Of a stretch of 64,000 bases of DNA, positions 23,075 through 33,782 are shown piece after piece. Source of the stretch: Oopsacas minuta (taxonomy: Eukaryota > Porifera > Hexactinellida > Lyssacinosida > Leucopsacidae); the NCBI GenBank assembly GCA_024704765.1, contig JAKMXF010000309.1:1-64000 (forward strand), read 5' to 3'. Within the stretch, counting starts at the first letter, position 1, and the number at the start of each line of letters is the position of its first letter. A program made the position numbers and the translations under genes. A model generated the notes under the pieces. The model had not been told where the DNA came from. It did not search any database and saw only the letters and a list, made by a program, of their open reading frames with translations.

Positions 23075-23317
23075 AACGGAAGAGAGCAGGGTCCACAGTA
23101 TCTCAAATATTGCATTGCTGTCTATGGGAGAAGTTCATTAATATAGAGGTTAGGACGGTGGCATTAAGGGCTGGAAAGTATTATGGATTAGAGACGAAAG
23201 GAATAGTCAAAGTAAGGGAAAGATTCTTTACTCGAAATATGACAAAATATTTAGTGGAAAAAACTAATACAAAATGTAAAAAAATGGGTAACATAAAGTA
23301 GTAAATATCTAAGAGTA
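23075..23317 (-). repeat. Repeat A (hAT-like), inverted copy in the 3' flank of NHL fragment 23318
   Basis: Reverse complement of the 3' flanks at 18480-18735 and 24740-24990. It shows that the minus-strand NHL fragment retains its own 3' flank. Confidence 0.6.
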
Positions 23318-23909
23318 TTAGAATATCTGTAGACAATTCTTACTAGTTTCACTCACAACAATAATTCTATCTTTATCATCTAATGTAATTCCTGTTGGTT
23401 CAGGAATAGAGATTGTGTGGATACATTCATATTTAGAATTGAAAATACGAATAGAATCAGAACCATTATCGGAGATGAGAATATTATCAGAATTGTCCAG
23501 AAAGAAGAACCAGGGAGATATCACTTGCTGTTCTTCTCCTCTGGAAATGATATTCTTCTGTAGAACTAGATATTTATTGAAAATGTGTAGACAAGGATTT
23601 GATTTATCCAGGATGAAAATGTTATCTCGATTGAGCTTGATATCACTAGGCCTTGTGAGAATATCTTTACCAAACTGAGACTTGTAATGAAGGTTTTCTG
23701 AAAGTATTTGAATGCGATTGTTATATTCATCACAAATGTAAACATCTCCATTTAATTCATCGATTGTTATACCCCAAGGATAATTAAACTCTAAATTTCC
23801 ATTTCCAAATTTACCAACTTTGGAAATAAACTTTCCATCTAGTTGATAGTTGATTATACAGTTGCTTGATTGAGAAATAAGAATTCTATTCCCACAAATA
23901 GTTAAACCT
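23318..23909 (-). pseudogene. Short-type NHL gene, 5' truncated at an undetermined base
   Basis: On the minus strand, the frame from 23909 to the stop at 23318 encodes the last 4.5 blades, starting GLTICGNRILISQSSNCI and ending NCLQIF, without stops. The first blades and N terminus are absent because the sequence hits an N at 23910 and then switches to a plus-strand NHL gene. Variable residues include NYPWGIT, CDEYNN, TRPSDI and ISPWFF. Whether the gene is truly truncated or merely broken by assembly cannot be told. Its duplicate at 40033-40944 is complete. Confidence 0.75.
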
Positions 23910-23910
23910 N
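23910..23910. other. Undetermined base at a head-to-head NHL junction
   Basis: The only N in the window. Left of it is the middle of a minus-strand NHL gene (reverse complement of ggtttaactatttg). Right of it is the middle of a plus-strand NHL gene (aaagctggagtaatcgat). Both lack their 5' parts, as expected from an unresolved inverted repeat. Confidence 0.95.
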
Positions 23911-24735
23911 AAAGCTGGAGTAATCGATTATACAAATAAGAAACAACCTCTAGTAAGTGTTTGTGAGAGAGGAAATGGAAATGAACAACTTTACTGTCCA
24001 TTGGATGTTACTTTAGATAAGAACACAGGAAATATTTATATAGCAGATACACATAATCACTGTGTTAGAGTGTTTGAGAGTACTGCTAGGTTTTTATTCA
24101 AATTCGGAGACAGTGAAGGTAAAACTATGATGTACATCCCGAGAGGTTTAACTATTTGTGGGAATAGAATTCTTATTTCTCAATCAAGCAACTGTATAAT
24201 CAACTATCAACTAGATGGAAAGTTTATTTCCAAAGTTGGTAAATTTGGAAAAGGAAATTTAGAGTTTGATTATCCTTGTGGTATAACAATCGATGCATTC
24301 AATGGAGATGTTTACATTTGTGATTGTCATAACAATCGCATTCAAATACTCTCAGAATACCTTCATTACAAGTCTCAGTTTGGTAAGGATATTCTCTACA
24401 AACCTCTTGATATCAAACTCAATCGAGACAACATTTTCATCCTGGATAAATCAAATCCTTGTCTACACATTTTCAATAAATATCTAGTTCTACAGAAGAA
24501 CATCATTTCTAGAGGAGAAGGAGAGCAAGTGATATTTCCCTGTTTCTTCTTTCTAGACAATTCTGATACTATTCTAATCCCAGATATCGGTTCTAATTCT
24601 ATTCAAATTTTCAATTCTAAATATGAATGTATCCACAAAATCTTTACTCCTAAACCATCAGGAATTACAGTAGATGATAAAGATAGAATTATTGTTGTAA
24701 GTTTTGCTAGAGGGAATTGTCTACAGATATTCTAA
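23911..24735 (+). pseudogene. Short-type NHL gene, missing its first ~30 codons
   Basis: The plus-strand frame is open from 23911 (KAGVIDYTNKKQPLVSVCER) to TAA at 24733-24735, 274 codons. All six blades are present and only the N-terminal segment MATAHRED to KERIE is missing, at the undetermined base. Variable residues include ADTHNH, YIPRGL, DYPCGIT, CDCHNN, YKPLDI and IFPCFF. If the gap at 23910 is an assembly fault, this may be an intact gene. Confidence 0.75.
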
Positions 24736-25140
24736 TACTCTTAGATATTTACTACTTTATGTTATCCATTTTTCTACATTTTTACTAGTTTTTCCACTAA
24801 ATATTTTGTCGTGTTTCCAGTAATGAATCTTTCCCTTACTTTTACTATCCCCTTCGTCTCTAATCCATAATACTTTCCAGCCCTTAATGTCACCGTCCTA
24901 ACCTCTATACTAATGAACTCCTTCATATAGACAGCAATACAATATTTGAGATACTGTGGGCACCCTGCTGTCTACCAAATGTGGAAACCGTTGCCTTGTT
25001 ACTTTTATACTTTAATCGCGCACGTGCTTGCTGTACACAAGTATATATGTATATACATATGTTTCCGGCCTTTATCAGGGTGCCCCTGTGCTCAGGGGTT
25101 CCCATTTTTGGAAAATATCTATGAAGCTGCGCAAAAATGA
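24736..25140. repeat. 3' flank with repeat A
   Basis: Matches 18477-18860. The end gtggaaaccgttgcc corresponds to the hAT-like terminus seen in the other copies. Confidence 0.6.
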
Positions 25141-26279
25141 CCTTTATCAGGTAGTATGCCCACTTTCCTAATAGATTTGGGTGCGCGGGTTGCCTAACTG
25201 TAGCTGAAGCCCTGATATGCTTGTATGTCCAGAATTGATTGAAGAAACTGGTGAACCCAGGACTTATTTTAACATGCAGGGGTATTTTTGGCCTACCGCG
25301 GACAGTTCTAGTCTTGGACGAAAACTGACACCTGTTGTCACCTTTTTGGATTTTAGTAAAATCTCATTATTAATACTGCTCTACCAATATACACGACAGA
25401 AGAAATTTGAATGACAAGAATCCCTCAATATGCCGCACGTTCTAACGTTATGATTTTGACCCAAGTCTGACTCATCACGTGATTATTTGTGTCATCATGA
25501 CTGTGTAGAATACCCAAATTCTCTAAATTTGGATATTTTGAGAATTTCACATATTCTAGACACGAGGTGCCGTCATTACTAACCTGAAGCCATGTCAGAG
25601 TTGCTATATTTCCACAAAAAGACATTAAATTGAATCTGGATGGACCATGGATAATATAGAATTTACATTTCCACAAAAATTCACCACAAGGTAGGTACGT
25701 AGTGCCGAGTACATCATTTCCTGTAGTACCAAAGCGTCAAGAAAAATCTATATTATTAAATCTTAATTGTTGTTTGTTTGTTTGTCCGTTGTCAAGGTAG
25801 GGATTTATGGTATGTAATTTTGAAATTGTCTCATAACTATGTATTTATCGTGTTTATCAAGGAAGTAAATAGATACTATAAAATTTAATCAAAACATATC
25901 GAACATGCTGAATCTGATTTTCACCCTTTTTGATTTATTGTTGTTTTTATGATTATGATGTAAACAAATTCCAAAATTCAGGTAAAATCAAAATTTCAAC
26001 GACTACACTGGGGTAATCGAGTATGCTGAGTCCGAATATGATATTGTGCGCAACATATCGTGAATATTGGTTTACTTTTATAGGTATAAAGTAAACATTA
26101 TCAAAATCTCAAAATGTAGGGTGATACTTTCTCACAACGACAAGAAAGTGGGTTGTAGAAGACATAATGGATGCTCATGCTCTTCCTATCCTATTATATA
26201 CTGATGATGTTCAGTTATATCTTTCACTTTCGCCTTCTAACATTGATGAACCTATTCTATATTCATAAGTAAATGATAT
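25141..26279. other. Intergenic with repeat C remnant
   Basis: 25585-25900 matches the reverse complement of parts of repeat C (15750-16150), including tgtttgtttgtttgtccgtt. The remainder shows no supported gene. Confidence 0.45.
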
Positions 26280-26492
26280 TTATTAACTCTTGAAGCAGGA
26301 CTCTCCCCTTACTACAACGAATTATCTCTGCTATATCTTGTATAAATCAGGATTTAGTAGTAGCTTAATAAGATATTTCTGGTTATGAACTGAGAATATG
26401 AAAAACTAGTTTTGAATACTTAAATACAATATAACCGGTTAATCGGGACAATACATTGACTCCCGAGCTGTCTGATTAAGCAACTTCCGCTG
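26280..26492 (-). repeat. Pogo/Tigger-like fragment adjoining long NHL gene 3
   Basis: Reverse complement of the left end of the element at 14711 (aaaactagttttgaatact, ggttaatcgggaca, and the end ctgattaagcaacttccgctg at 26492) followed by TA. It abuts the shared upstream block of the long NHL genes exactly as at 3076. Confidence 0.6.
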
Positions 26493-27072
26493 TAGTATAG
26501 AGGGAAACATCTGTTCAATTTATGTATTTAATTATTGCGGTTCGTTTAGCTTCCTTTAAACTGGTTTTGACTCTACCCAATATTGTTATAAGAGGAATTA
26601 TATTAACTGAATGTTATTATGAATAATGATGATATCATAATAATATCCTTTTAGTAAGCAAATCATATAAGTAGTGAGTATGAAATTTGTTAATCAGTTT
26701 TACTTTACTTCCATAATTATAGTATTTATAGTATAACCTCGATATTCAGAACATTTTGCCCAAATTCGAATTATCGAAATTCGGATTAGAGAGTGTCTAC
26801 TGTACTTGAATATGGATTATCCTCACAAATACGTACATAAAGTTTTACAATTAAAACCGTTAACCAATTACGGATGAATTGTTACATCCGTAATGAGAAG
26901 GAACACTAAAAATTTTTCCCAAAAACGAGATTTTAGCACCTTTTTGACGTCACAGAATCACACATTTCCAGGCCGTATTTAGTTAATATATCTTGATTAG
27001 TTGCATTTCTCTCTGATTTGTCTAGTTTGTGTAATTTGATTCCTTGTATGATCTTATATATATTTGAATAAT
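26493..27072 (+). promoter_or_regulatory. 5' flank of long NHL gene 3 (shared upstream block)
   Basis: Closely similar to 9519-10147 and, over its ends, to 3077-3480. Includes the TTAA MITE at 26860-26986 and the conserved stretch with tctctctgatttgtctag and cttatatatatttg immediately upstream of the first ATG. Confidence 0.45.
26860..26986. mobile_element. TTAA-type MITE, copy 3
   Basis: Bounded by TTAA at 26860-26863 and 26983-26986 with CCAATTACGG and CCGTATTTAG ends. It is slightly shorter than the other copies, having lost bases near 26912. Confidence 0.6.
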
Positions 27073-28323
27073 ATGAATTGTATAGCAATAATAATGGCTA
27101 CAGCTAATCCTATATTACCACAACCTGGAGAAGATAACTACGAGTTAGAAGTAAATCGAGTGAGAGAGAAGATTAAAAGTACATTCTTAGAGTTAATCGA
27201 CTGTCTAAAGGAAAGAGAGAGTAAATTATTGAGAGAGTTAGATACAATTGTGGATTGTTATCGCTCTTATAAAAGTGAATTGACAAAGCTGAATGAAAAG
27301 AAGATTGCTCTACAAAAATCCAAAAGTTTCCATCAACATGAGATACTCACTTCTCCTATAAAATGTGTTCATGAAGATTTTATTGCTCGATTAGACACAG
27401 AACTTGAATCAATTGAGTTTCCTAAACAACCTAGAATGGTTAGTTTCACTTGTGAAAACAACAAATTGTTAGATGAAGTAAAGAAGTTGGGGAAGTTGGT
27501 GAGAAGCGGAATTGATTATACAAACAAGAAACAACCTCTAATGAGTGTTTGTAAGATAGGAACCGGAAACGAACAACTTCGCTATCCATTGGTTGTTACT
27601 GTAGATAACAAAACAGGAAATATTTATATAGCAGATCATGATAATAACTGTATTAAAGTATTTGACTGTAATGCTAAGTATTTATTCAAATTCGGAGATC
27701 GTAAAGGTGAAGGAGCGATGGCACTGCCGAAATGTTTATCTATTTATGGAAATAGAGTTCTTATTTCTCAAAACCACTGTATCCTGAATTATACACTAGA
27801 TGGAAAGTTCATTTCCAAATTTGGTAAACAGGGAAATGGAGAACTTCAATTTGACTATCCTTGGGGTCTAACAATTGATGATTCAAATGAAGATATTTAT
27901 ATCTGTGACCGTTATAACAATCGTGTACAAATACTTACCAAAGACTTGTGTTACAAAACTAAATTCGGTACAAATACACTCAAAGGGCCTCTAAATGTGA
28001 AACTCTCCAAAGAATACATTTATGTGTTAGATACATCAAATCCTTGTATCCATCTCTTCAATCGTAACCTCATACTCCAGAAGAGTATTATTTCTCGAGG
28101 AAAAGGAAATCAAGTCCTTAATCCAAGATCTTTCTTTATTGACTATTCTGACTTCATTCTGATTGCAGATAATTCTTCTGACGCTATTTCTATATTCAAC
28201 CCTGAATTCAAGTTAGTTCACAAGATTCCAGTATCTAGCAATCCATTAGCAGTTACAGTAGACAATCAGAATAGAGTTATAGTAGTGTGTAATAATGATA
28301 AGGGCTGCCTACAGATATTTTGA
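27073..28323 (+). CDS. Long-type NHL-repeat protein 3
   Basis: An intact 416-codon single-exon gene. ATG 27073 is first, and ATG 27094 (better context) aligns with the short-type start. It has an N-terminal coiled-coil region (about residues 20-90) and six NHL blades from about residue 165, with the same architecture as the gene at 3481. The two proteins are almost identical in the first 155 residues, whereas the propeller differs at paired loop sites: YPLVV for DPCDV, ADHDNN for ADTCNN, DYPWG for DYPRG, CDRYNN for CDRNNN, KGPL for KHPL, LNPR for IAPR and ADNSSD for ADTSSN. It is probably an intracellular ligand-binding propeller; function unknown. Confidence 0.85.
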   Translation: MNCIAIIMATANPILPQPGEDNYELEVNRVREKIKSTFLELIDCLKERESKLLRELDTIVDCYRSYKSELTKLNEKKIALQKSKSFHQHEILTSPIKCVHEDFIARLDTELESIEFPKQPRMVSFTCENNKLLDEVKKLGKLVRSGIDYTNKKQPLMSVCKIGTGNEQLRYPLVVTVDNKTGNIYIADHDNNCIKVFDCNAKYLFKFGDRKGEGAMALPKCLSIYGNRVLISQNHCILNYTLDGKFISKFGKQGNGELQFDYPWGLTIDDSNEDIYICDRYNNRVQILTKDLCYKTKFGTNTLKGPLNVKLSKEYIYVLDTSNPCIHLFNRNLILQKSIISRGKGNQVLNPRSFFIDYSDFILIADNSSDAISIFNPEFKLVHKIPVSSNPLAVTVDNQNRVIVVCNNDKGCLQIF

Positions 28324-29130
28324 TATCTAATCTCTATCAATACAGATGATAGTATATATTTGGGAATTTGTGTGTTTACTTATAATCTTATTGACTTTCC
28401 CATTTATTCATTCTTTGTTTGTTGTTCTTGTATCTCGTGCAATTATGCTAATATTTGATTTTTTATTTGGTAATATTCTTCTTTATTTATTCCATTCAGC
28501 TCCATAATTTGCCTCTTAAGTAGTATGACTGGCGCCTCTTAATGTCCTAGGATTTCTACGCATTGATAGTTTGATTTTGCAGCTTTTATCCCCAATTATT
28601 GTAGTTACAGCATAATCCGAACCGATAACAATCAAATAGAATTCTCATTTTGGAGTTTAATTGTATACAAGCCATTATTAGCAGTATACAGTTTGTAAAG
28701 TTATCGCGCCTATAATAATCTATTCTCAATACACTGACAGCCATTATAGCTAGAGACATAGGGAAATTGCCAATTTCCATTCTTGGAGGTGTCAATTAAC
28801 TTATAACTGATCCTTACTGAGATCTATGATCATTGTTAAACTGTTAATCATAATACTTTGTGCTTGTTTTGGTGTCTCCTTATAAATTCCCCCAGGATCC
28901 ACCATTAAGCAATTCCCAGCGATTCAACCATTTCACCAATTTCTACCATTCAGTCAGACACAAATTGCATAAAGAAACTGGTTGGAATTTCCTAGAAGCT
29001 ATAGCTTTGATATTATTTTTCCTTTTAATAATCGGAACAAACAAACAAGCAAAAATGCACTAAGATCAATCTAGGCTATATACAAAAGTATAGTCATGAG
29101 GCGATACAGTAAAAACTAACTGAATCTCTA
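28324..29130. repeat. 3' flank shared with long NHL gene 1
   Basis: Counterpart of 4732-5340, with about 130 extra bases near 28850-28985 that the other copy has lost or never had. Confidence 0.7.
28896..29063 (+). CDS. Possible terminal exon with a membrane segment
   Basis: After an acceptor-like aaattcccccag at 28884-28895, an open frame reads DPPLSNSQRFNHFTNFYHS and ends with the hydrophobic stretch FLEAIALILFFLLIIG and a TAA at 29061-29063. It looks like the last exon of a small tail-anchored or single-pass protein, but no upstream exon was found. The copy near 5265 lacks most of it. I do not recognise the protein. Confidence 0.25.
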   Translation, partial: DPPLSNSQRFNHFTNFYHSVRHKLHKETGWNFLEAIALILFFLLIIGTNKQAKMH

Positions 29131-29709
29131 CTGAGCGTACCCTATTTCTTTACAAAAGTCTTAAGTTCGTGCTTCAGCCTATTCATAATGGTGTTAATTC
29201 CAACTGTTATATTTCCTTGACAACGCGGGAATGTTATACATTCCATTCTCAAAAGTGGTCGGAATATGGTCAAGAGACATGACCCATCAAATTGCTGGAA
29301 TTATATCTCTGATTATGAATATAACAATGAAGATATCACTTCATTTACAAAAGTTTGATTGATTTGAAAAAATTCCCGCTTGTTCGGACGGTCGGGCTTT
29401 GTGGTTGATAACAAACAAAAGCTAACACTGATTGACTGTTATCAGGCATATTCTATGTTAAAATATGTATTCCTTGCAAAATATCTGAATTAGGATATTC
29501 CCAAAAATGGTATCAACCAACCCTTCTGGTTCATGGCCCTATTCAAGGGAGAAATTGCGATCTCCGTCCATGAATTGAAGTCACAAGCACTGACAATTTC
29601 TGAATACTCATAATACAATCACACCTTAGACTATGGTCAGACTACTATAATGTTGACAATTGAATAAACTCTCAACAAAATTCTCTACTGACTACTAGAC
29701 TTTCTAAGT
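29131..29709. other. Intergenic, diverged repeat of 5341-7150
   Basis: Short matches to the region after long NHL gene 1 (for example cgacaacgcgggaatgt with cgacaactcaggaatgt) show an older, decayed continuation of the duplication. No gene is supported. Confidence 0.4.
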
Positions 29710-30347
29710 AATAGTTCTGTTCGTTTTTGTGTATGTATTTATCGATTACATTGTCGGGGATTTTTGAAATTCACTGGATTTGCATCAGAAATACTGAACA
29801 AACTCAGGCTATTATTTGGGAAAAGAGGACAGAGATTTCTAGGATTTTAGATTTCAAATTATTCACTGTATTTTTTAGAATCTCGGAATAATCTATGTAT
29901 CCTTGGTTACGTGTCTGAATGGGAGTTATTCGTTATTCTCATGGATATTATTGTTAATACGGAGTATATAAATCGACTCTGTCCTATTAACGTTGCACTG
30001 TTTTCATAAATTCATTGTCTCTATCGAATATCTACAATCAACTCCTGTTATATCAAACACAGATACATCTAAATACCCAATTATATCAAGTCTTAAATTG
30101 TATACAAAAATGGTCTCAAACCATCAAAGCAATATATATTACATGATTTGTATCGCAGTATTTATCACGGCCCCTTTGAGCTTGGATATACCAGGAGTTG
30201 ACTGTATTGAATAACTTGTATTACTTTAATATCCATAACAATCTATTTGTATTGTATATAATGCTATAGTATTATATTACATTGAAAGTATTCTTATTCT
30301 ATTTATATCAATTTTAGTTTAATAAGCTTATAATTAAGATTTGTAGA
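29710..30347 (+). promoter_or_regulatory. 5' flank of hybrid NHL gene (short-type upstream block)
   Basis: Matches 16900-17564 including the MITE at 30035-30204 and the last 150 bases before the ATG almost base for base. So the hybrid gene keeps a short-type control region in front of a mostly long-type body. Confidence 0.5.
30035..30204. mobile_element. Pogo-like MITE in the short NHL upstream block, copy 2
   Basis: TA, then CAATCAACTCCTG (one change from the consensus end), closing with CAGGAGTTGACTG and TA at 30205-30206. Confidence 0.75.
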
Positions 30348-31259
30348 ATGGCTACTGCTCACAGAGAAGATACAGATCATGGAGAAGATAACTTTATTCT
30401 AGAAATACATCGAATAAAGGAGAGAATTGAAATTAAAGCTGGAGTAATCGATTATACAAATAAGAAACAACCTCTAGTTCGTGTTTGTGAGAGAGGAAAT
30501 GGAAATGAAGAACTTAGCTATCCATGTGATGTTACTGTAGATAACTAAACAGGAAATATTTATATAACAGATACATGGAATAACTGTATTAAAGTGTTTG
30601 ACAGTACTGCTAAGTATTTATCCGAATTCGGAGACAGTAAAGATGAAGGAGCAATGAAACACGCGATATGTTTATCTATTTATGGAAATAGAGTTCTTAT
30701 TTCTCAAGAACACTGTATCCTGAATTATACACTAGATGGAAAGTTCATTTCCAAAGTTGGTAAACAGGGAAATGGAGAACTTCAATTTGAATATCCTTGT
30801 GGTCTAACAATTGATGATTCAAATGAAGATATTTATATCTGTGACCGGTGTAACAATCGTGTACAAATACTTACCATAGACTTGTGTTACAAAACTAAAT
30901 TCGGAATATATACACTTAAAGAGCCTCAATATGTAAAACTATCTAAAGAGTACATTTATGTGTTAGTTACATCAAATCCTTGTATCCATCTCTTCAATCG
31001 TAACCTCATACTCCAGAAGAGCATTATTTCTCTAGGAAAAGGAAATCAAGTAATTAATCCAAGATCTTTCTTTTTTGACAATTCTGACTTCATTCTTATT
31101 GCAGATACTTCTTCTAACGCTATTTCTATATTCAACCCTGAATTCAAGTTAGTCCACAAGATTCCAGTATCTAGCAATCCATTAGCAGTTACAGTAGACA
31201 ATCAGAATAGAGTTATAGTAGTGTGTTGTAATGATAAGAACTGTCTACAGATATTTTGA
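30348..31259 (+). pseudogene. Hybrid short/long NHL gene with one nonsense codon
   Basis: The first about 60 codons (MATAHREDTDHGEDNF to LVRVCERGNGNEEL) are short-type. From about 30520 the sequence becomes long-type (DVTVDN, then CILNYTLDGKF and RVQILT). A patch around 30590-30620 (gtgtttgacagtactgc) again resembles the short type. A TAA at 30546-30548 stands where the siblings have AAA. Otherwise all six blades are open to the TGA at 31257-31259, with blade-two motif KHAICL and loops CDRCNN and KEPQYV. The 5' flank is short-type and the 3' flank long-type. It is either a recent pseudogene or a sequence error away from being intact. Confidence 0.8.
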
Positions 31260-31639
31260 TATCTAATCTCTATTAATACAGATGATAGTATCTTTGTGTG
31301 AATTTGTGTGTTTACTTATAATCTTATTGACTTTCCCATTTATTCATTCTTGATTTATTATTCAGGTATGTTGTGCTAATATTTGTATTCTTCATTTGGT
31401 AATATTATTCATAATTTACATGTGTCAGGGTTTACTACTTTCTAGGAATAAATTCATTGTTCTATATCTGAAATTGCCCAAAATTCAATTGAGACCACAA
31501 ATATTGTCCAAAACTGTCAAAGTAACATAATTTCATCGATTATGTCGAAGTAATTATCGTGGTCATTTGGTCTTCGATATACCCGGAGATGAGGGGCTTC
31601 TAGGCATAGAATGTTAAGAGATTTCTAATTTCAGGTATC

Positions 31640-32440
31640 AAGTGAGACTCTTGAGGTGAAATCTGAATCTAAATCATAATGTCCTATTAAGAAACAGGGA
31701 AATTTTATCCATATATGCTATGACCGCGAGGCCGGTTAAAAGTCGAGTCTGGGTGCCAAGGCTCCTTTGGCACCATGGTTAATCCGCTACTGAGCAAACC
31801 GTATGTATATTTGAGGTTTGGCTAATTTGTTCGCTATATATATTCATAAAAACAACTATAAATTTCCATATAAGAAACTTGAAAGCGTAAATAGGATTCA
31901 GCATGTTCGATTTAGTTAGTGAAGTTTTATCGATTTCTATTTACTTCCTTCATAAACATGATGAATACATAGTTATGTGACAATTTCAAAATTGCATTCC
32001 GTAAATCCTTTCCTTGACAACGGACAAACAAACAAACAGACAAACAGACCCCAAATGAGATTTAATACTATAGATTATCGTTAGGTGCATTTTATCTAAT
32101 ACCAGCGCGATTCGCATATTCGGTCGCTGTATGACTGGCTGAAGTATCTTGAAGCATTGTTACTTCTTTTAGAATGAGTATGAGATAGTTACAATTATCA
32201 GTGCTTTTGGGTCGCTACGCCACGGGATATCTCTGCACTACGTGCCTCGAAGTATTTAGCAGAAATTATAATTTTGTATTATCCATGGTCCATCCAAATT
32301 CTATTTAATGGCATTCTGTGGTTTCAAAGATAAGAGTATTGAGATTGTAATTTTGGCATCATTAAGTCGATTTCTATATGATATATTATTCATATATTTT
32401 CACTCTGCTGTTCACACCTTAAGAGATAAATACACCTTTT
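31640..32440. repeat. Repeat C, copy 2 (with empty pogo site at its left end)
   Basis: Similar to 15457-16310. The left junction ttcaggtatcaagtgagactc is the uninterrupted form of the site occupied by the 746-base element at 14711-15456. Confidence 0.7.
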
Positions 32441-32449
32441 TTATTCGTT

Positions 32450-32675
32450 TGTTCCACTAAATATTTTGTCGTGTTTCCAGTAATGAATCTTTCCTTTACT
32501 TTTACTATTCCTTTCGTCTCTAATCCATAATACTTTCCAGTCCTTAATGCCACTGTTCTAACCTCTATGCTAATTAACTTCTTCCTATAGACAGCAATAC
32601 AATGTTTGAGATACTGTGGATCCCCTGCTCTCGTCCATGGGCCACCAAGTGTGGCAACCGCTGACTTGTCACCGA
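32450..32675. repeat. Repeat A (hAT-like), solo copy
   Basis: Same sequence as the 3' flanks of short NHL genes (aaatattttgtcgtgtttccagtaatgaatc to gtggcaaccgctg) but not attached to a gene. This supports the view that it is a mobile repeat rather than part of the NHL genes. Confidence 0.6.
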
Positions 32676-32913
32676 TTATACATTAATTACACATCTTTTA
32701 GAAATGGTTAAGTCCAAATCAATGAACTTTGGTCTTTATCTGGCAACATCCTCTCACCTTTAGACTTCGCATATGAGTCCTCTAAATTATGATGCGAATA
32801 TTTTCCCAGTTCCCAATAGAAAACCATACTACACCACTAAAAATACATAGGTGATCTGTGCGGACAGCGAAATCGATGGGTAGGGTTTTGCTGTTACCGC
32901 TGACCAAATAGGG

Positions 32914-33140
32914 AATACGCTGACATGGAACGAAACTCTCAAAATGTTGTTGCCTCATCTTTGTTTGGTAATGCAATTAGTATTACTTATCCCAGGTAAT
33001 TGCATTGATGAAAGGAGCTTTTCGTCCCTTAGAAGGCTGAAAACATACATAAGAAGCACTATGAAGCTAAAAGGACTCACTTCACTTTCATATGCAGTAT
33101 GCTGCGCCGAGTACACTGACATATATAGATGCTATCGTGG
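32914..33140 (+). pseudogene. hAT transposase C-terminal dimerisation fragment
   Basis: The plus-strand frame reads MLLPHLCLVMQLVLLIPGN then DERSFSSLRRLKTYIRSTM, the signature of the hAT dimerisation domain in TTF-finger (ZMYM1-like) transposases. The normal preceding core is missing. It is an isolated 3' remnant. Confidence 0.75.
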
Positions 33141-33782
33141 ATACCTGGAGAAGAAGTGTAATACAGAGTACAAATGCTGTGTGCTCTGCTGAAAAATTCA
33201 AAATTTGGAAGGGTGAAAATATTCACTTATTTCTTTACTGAGTTTCGTTCTGTATACACTAATTAAACATCACATTGTTCTATAATTTCTATTATTACTT
33301 CTGATTTTCCAATTTTGTATATCCCCCCAGCTTTTATGCTTAGCCTCATAAAGTTGATACCAATGTATTGGAGGTCTGTGACTGCAACTTTAGTGCGATC
33401 TAATAATAATAATAATACACATTAATATGCAAAAATTCTAGGAAAAAGTAATTTGTAAAACTTCTATATTTATTCAAATATTACCAATCTATATTGTTAT
33501 CCCAATTTGTGTCTGTCATGCTCCAAATATAGAAAACATATAAGTTCAGTTCATAAAGTCCAGAACCTAATATTACACAACTAATAATCTATATTAATTA
33601 TTCAACCCTGTGAATAGCAGCCTTACCGAATAATGATAATATTTGGTCAATTCAACTGAATATGCCAAGTTTTTGCAAAGCCAAATCTCTGAAATTTGGT
33701 CATTAACTGGCAACACTGATGGTAAAACTATTCACTATATAACTCTACACAAATAATAACTAAACACTACTATTAGTATAAT

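Noticed and set aside
23110-23301. 63-codon frame with relatives at 39781-40002
   Set aside because: Both lie in repeat A, which occurs solo at 32450; similarity reflects a mobile repeat, not a protein.
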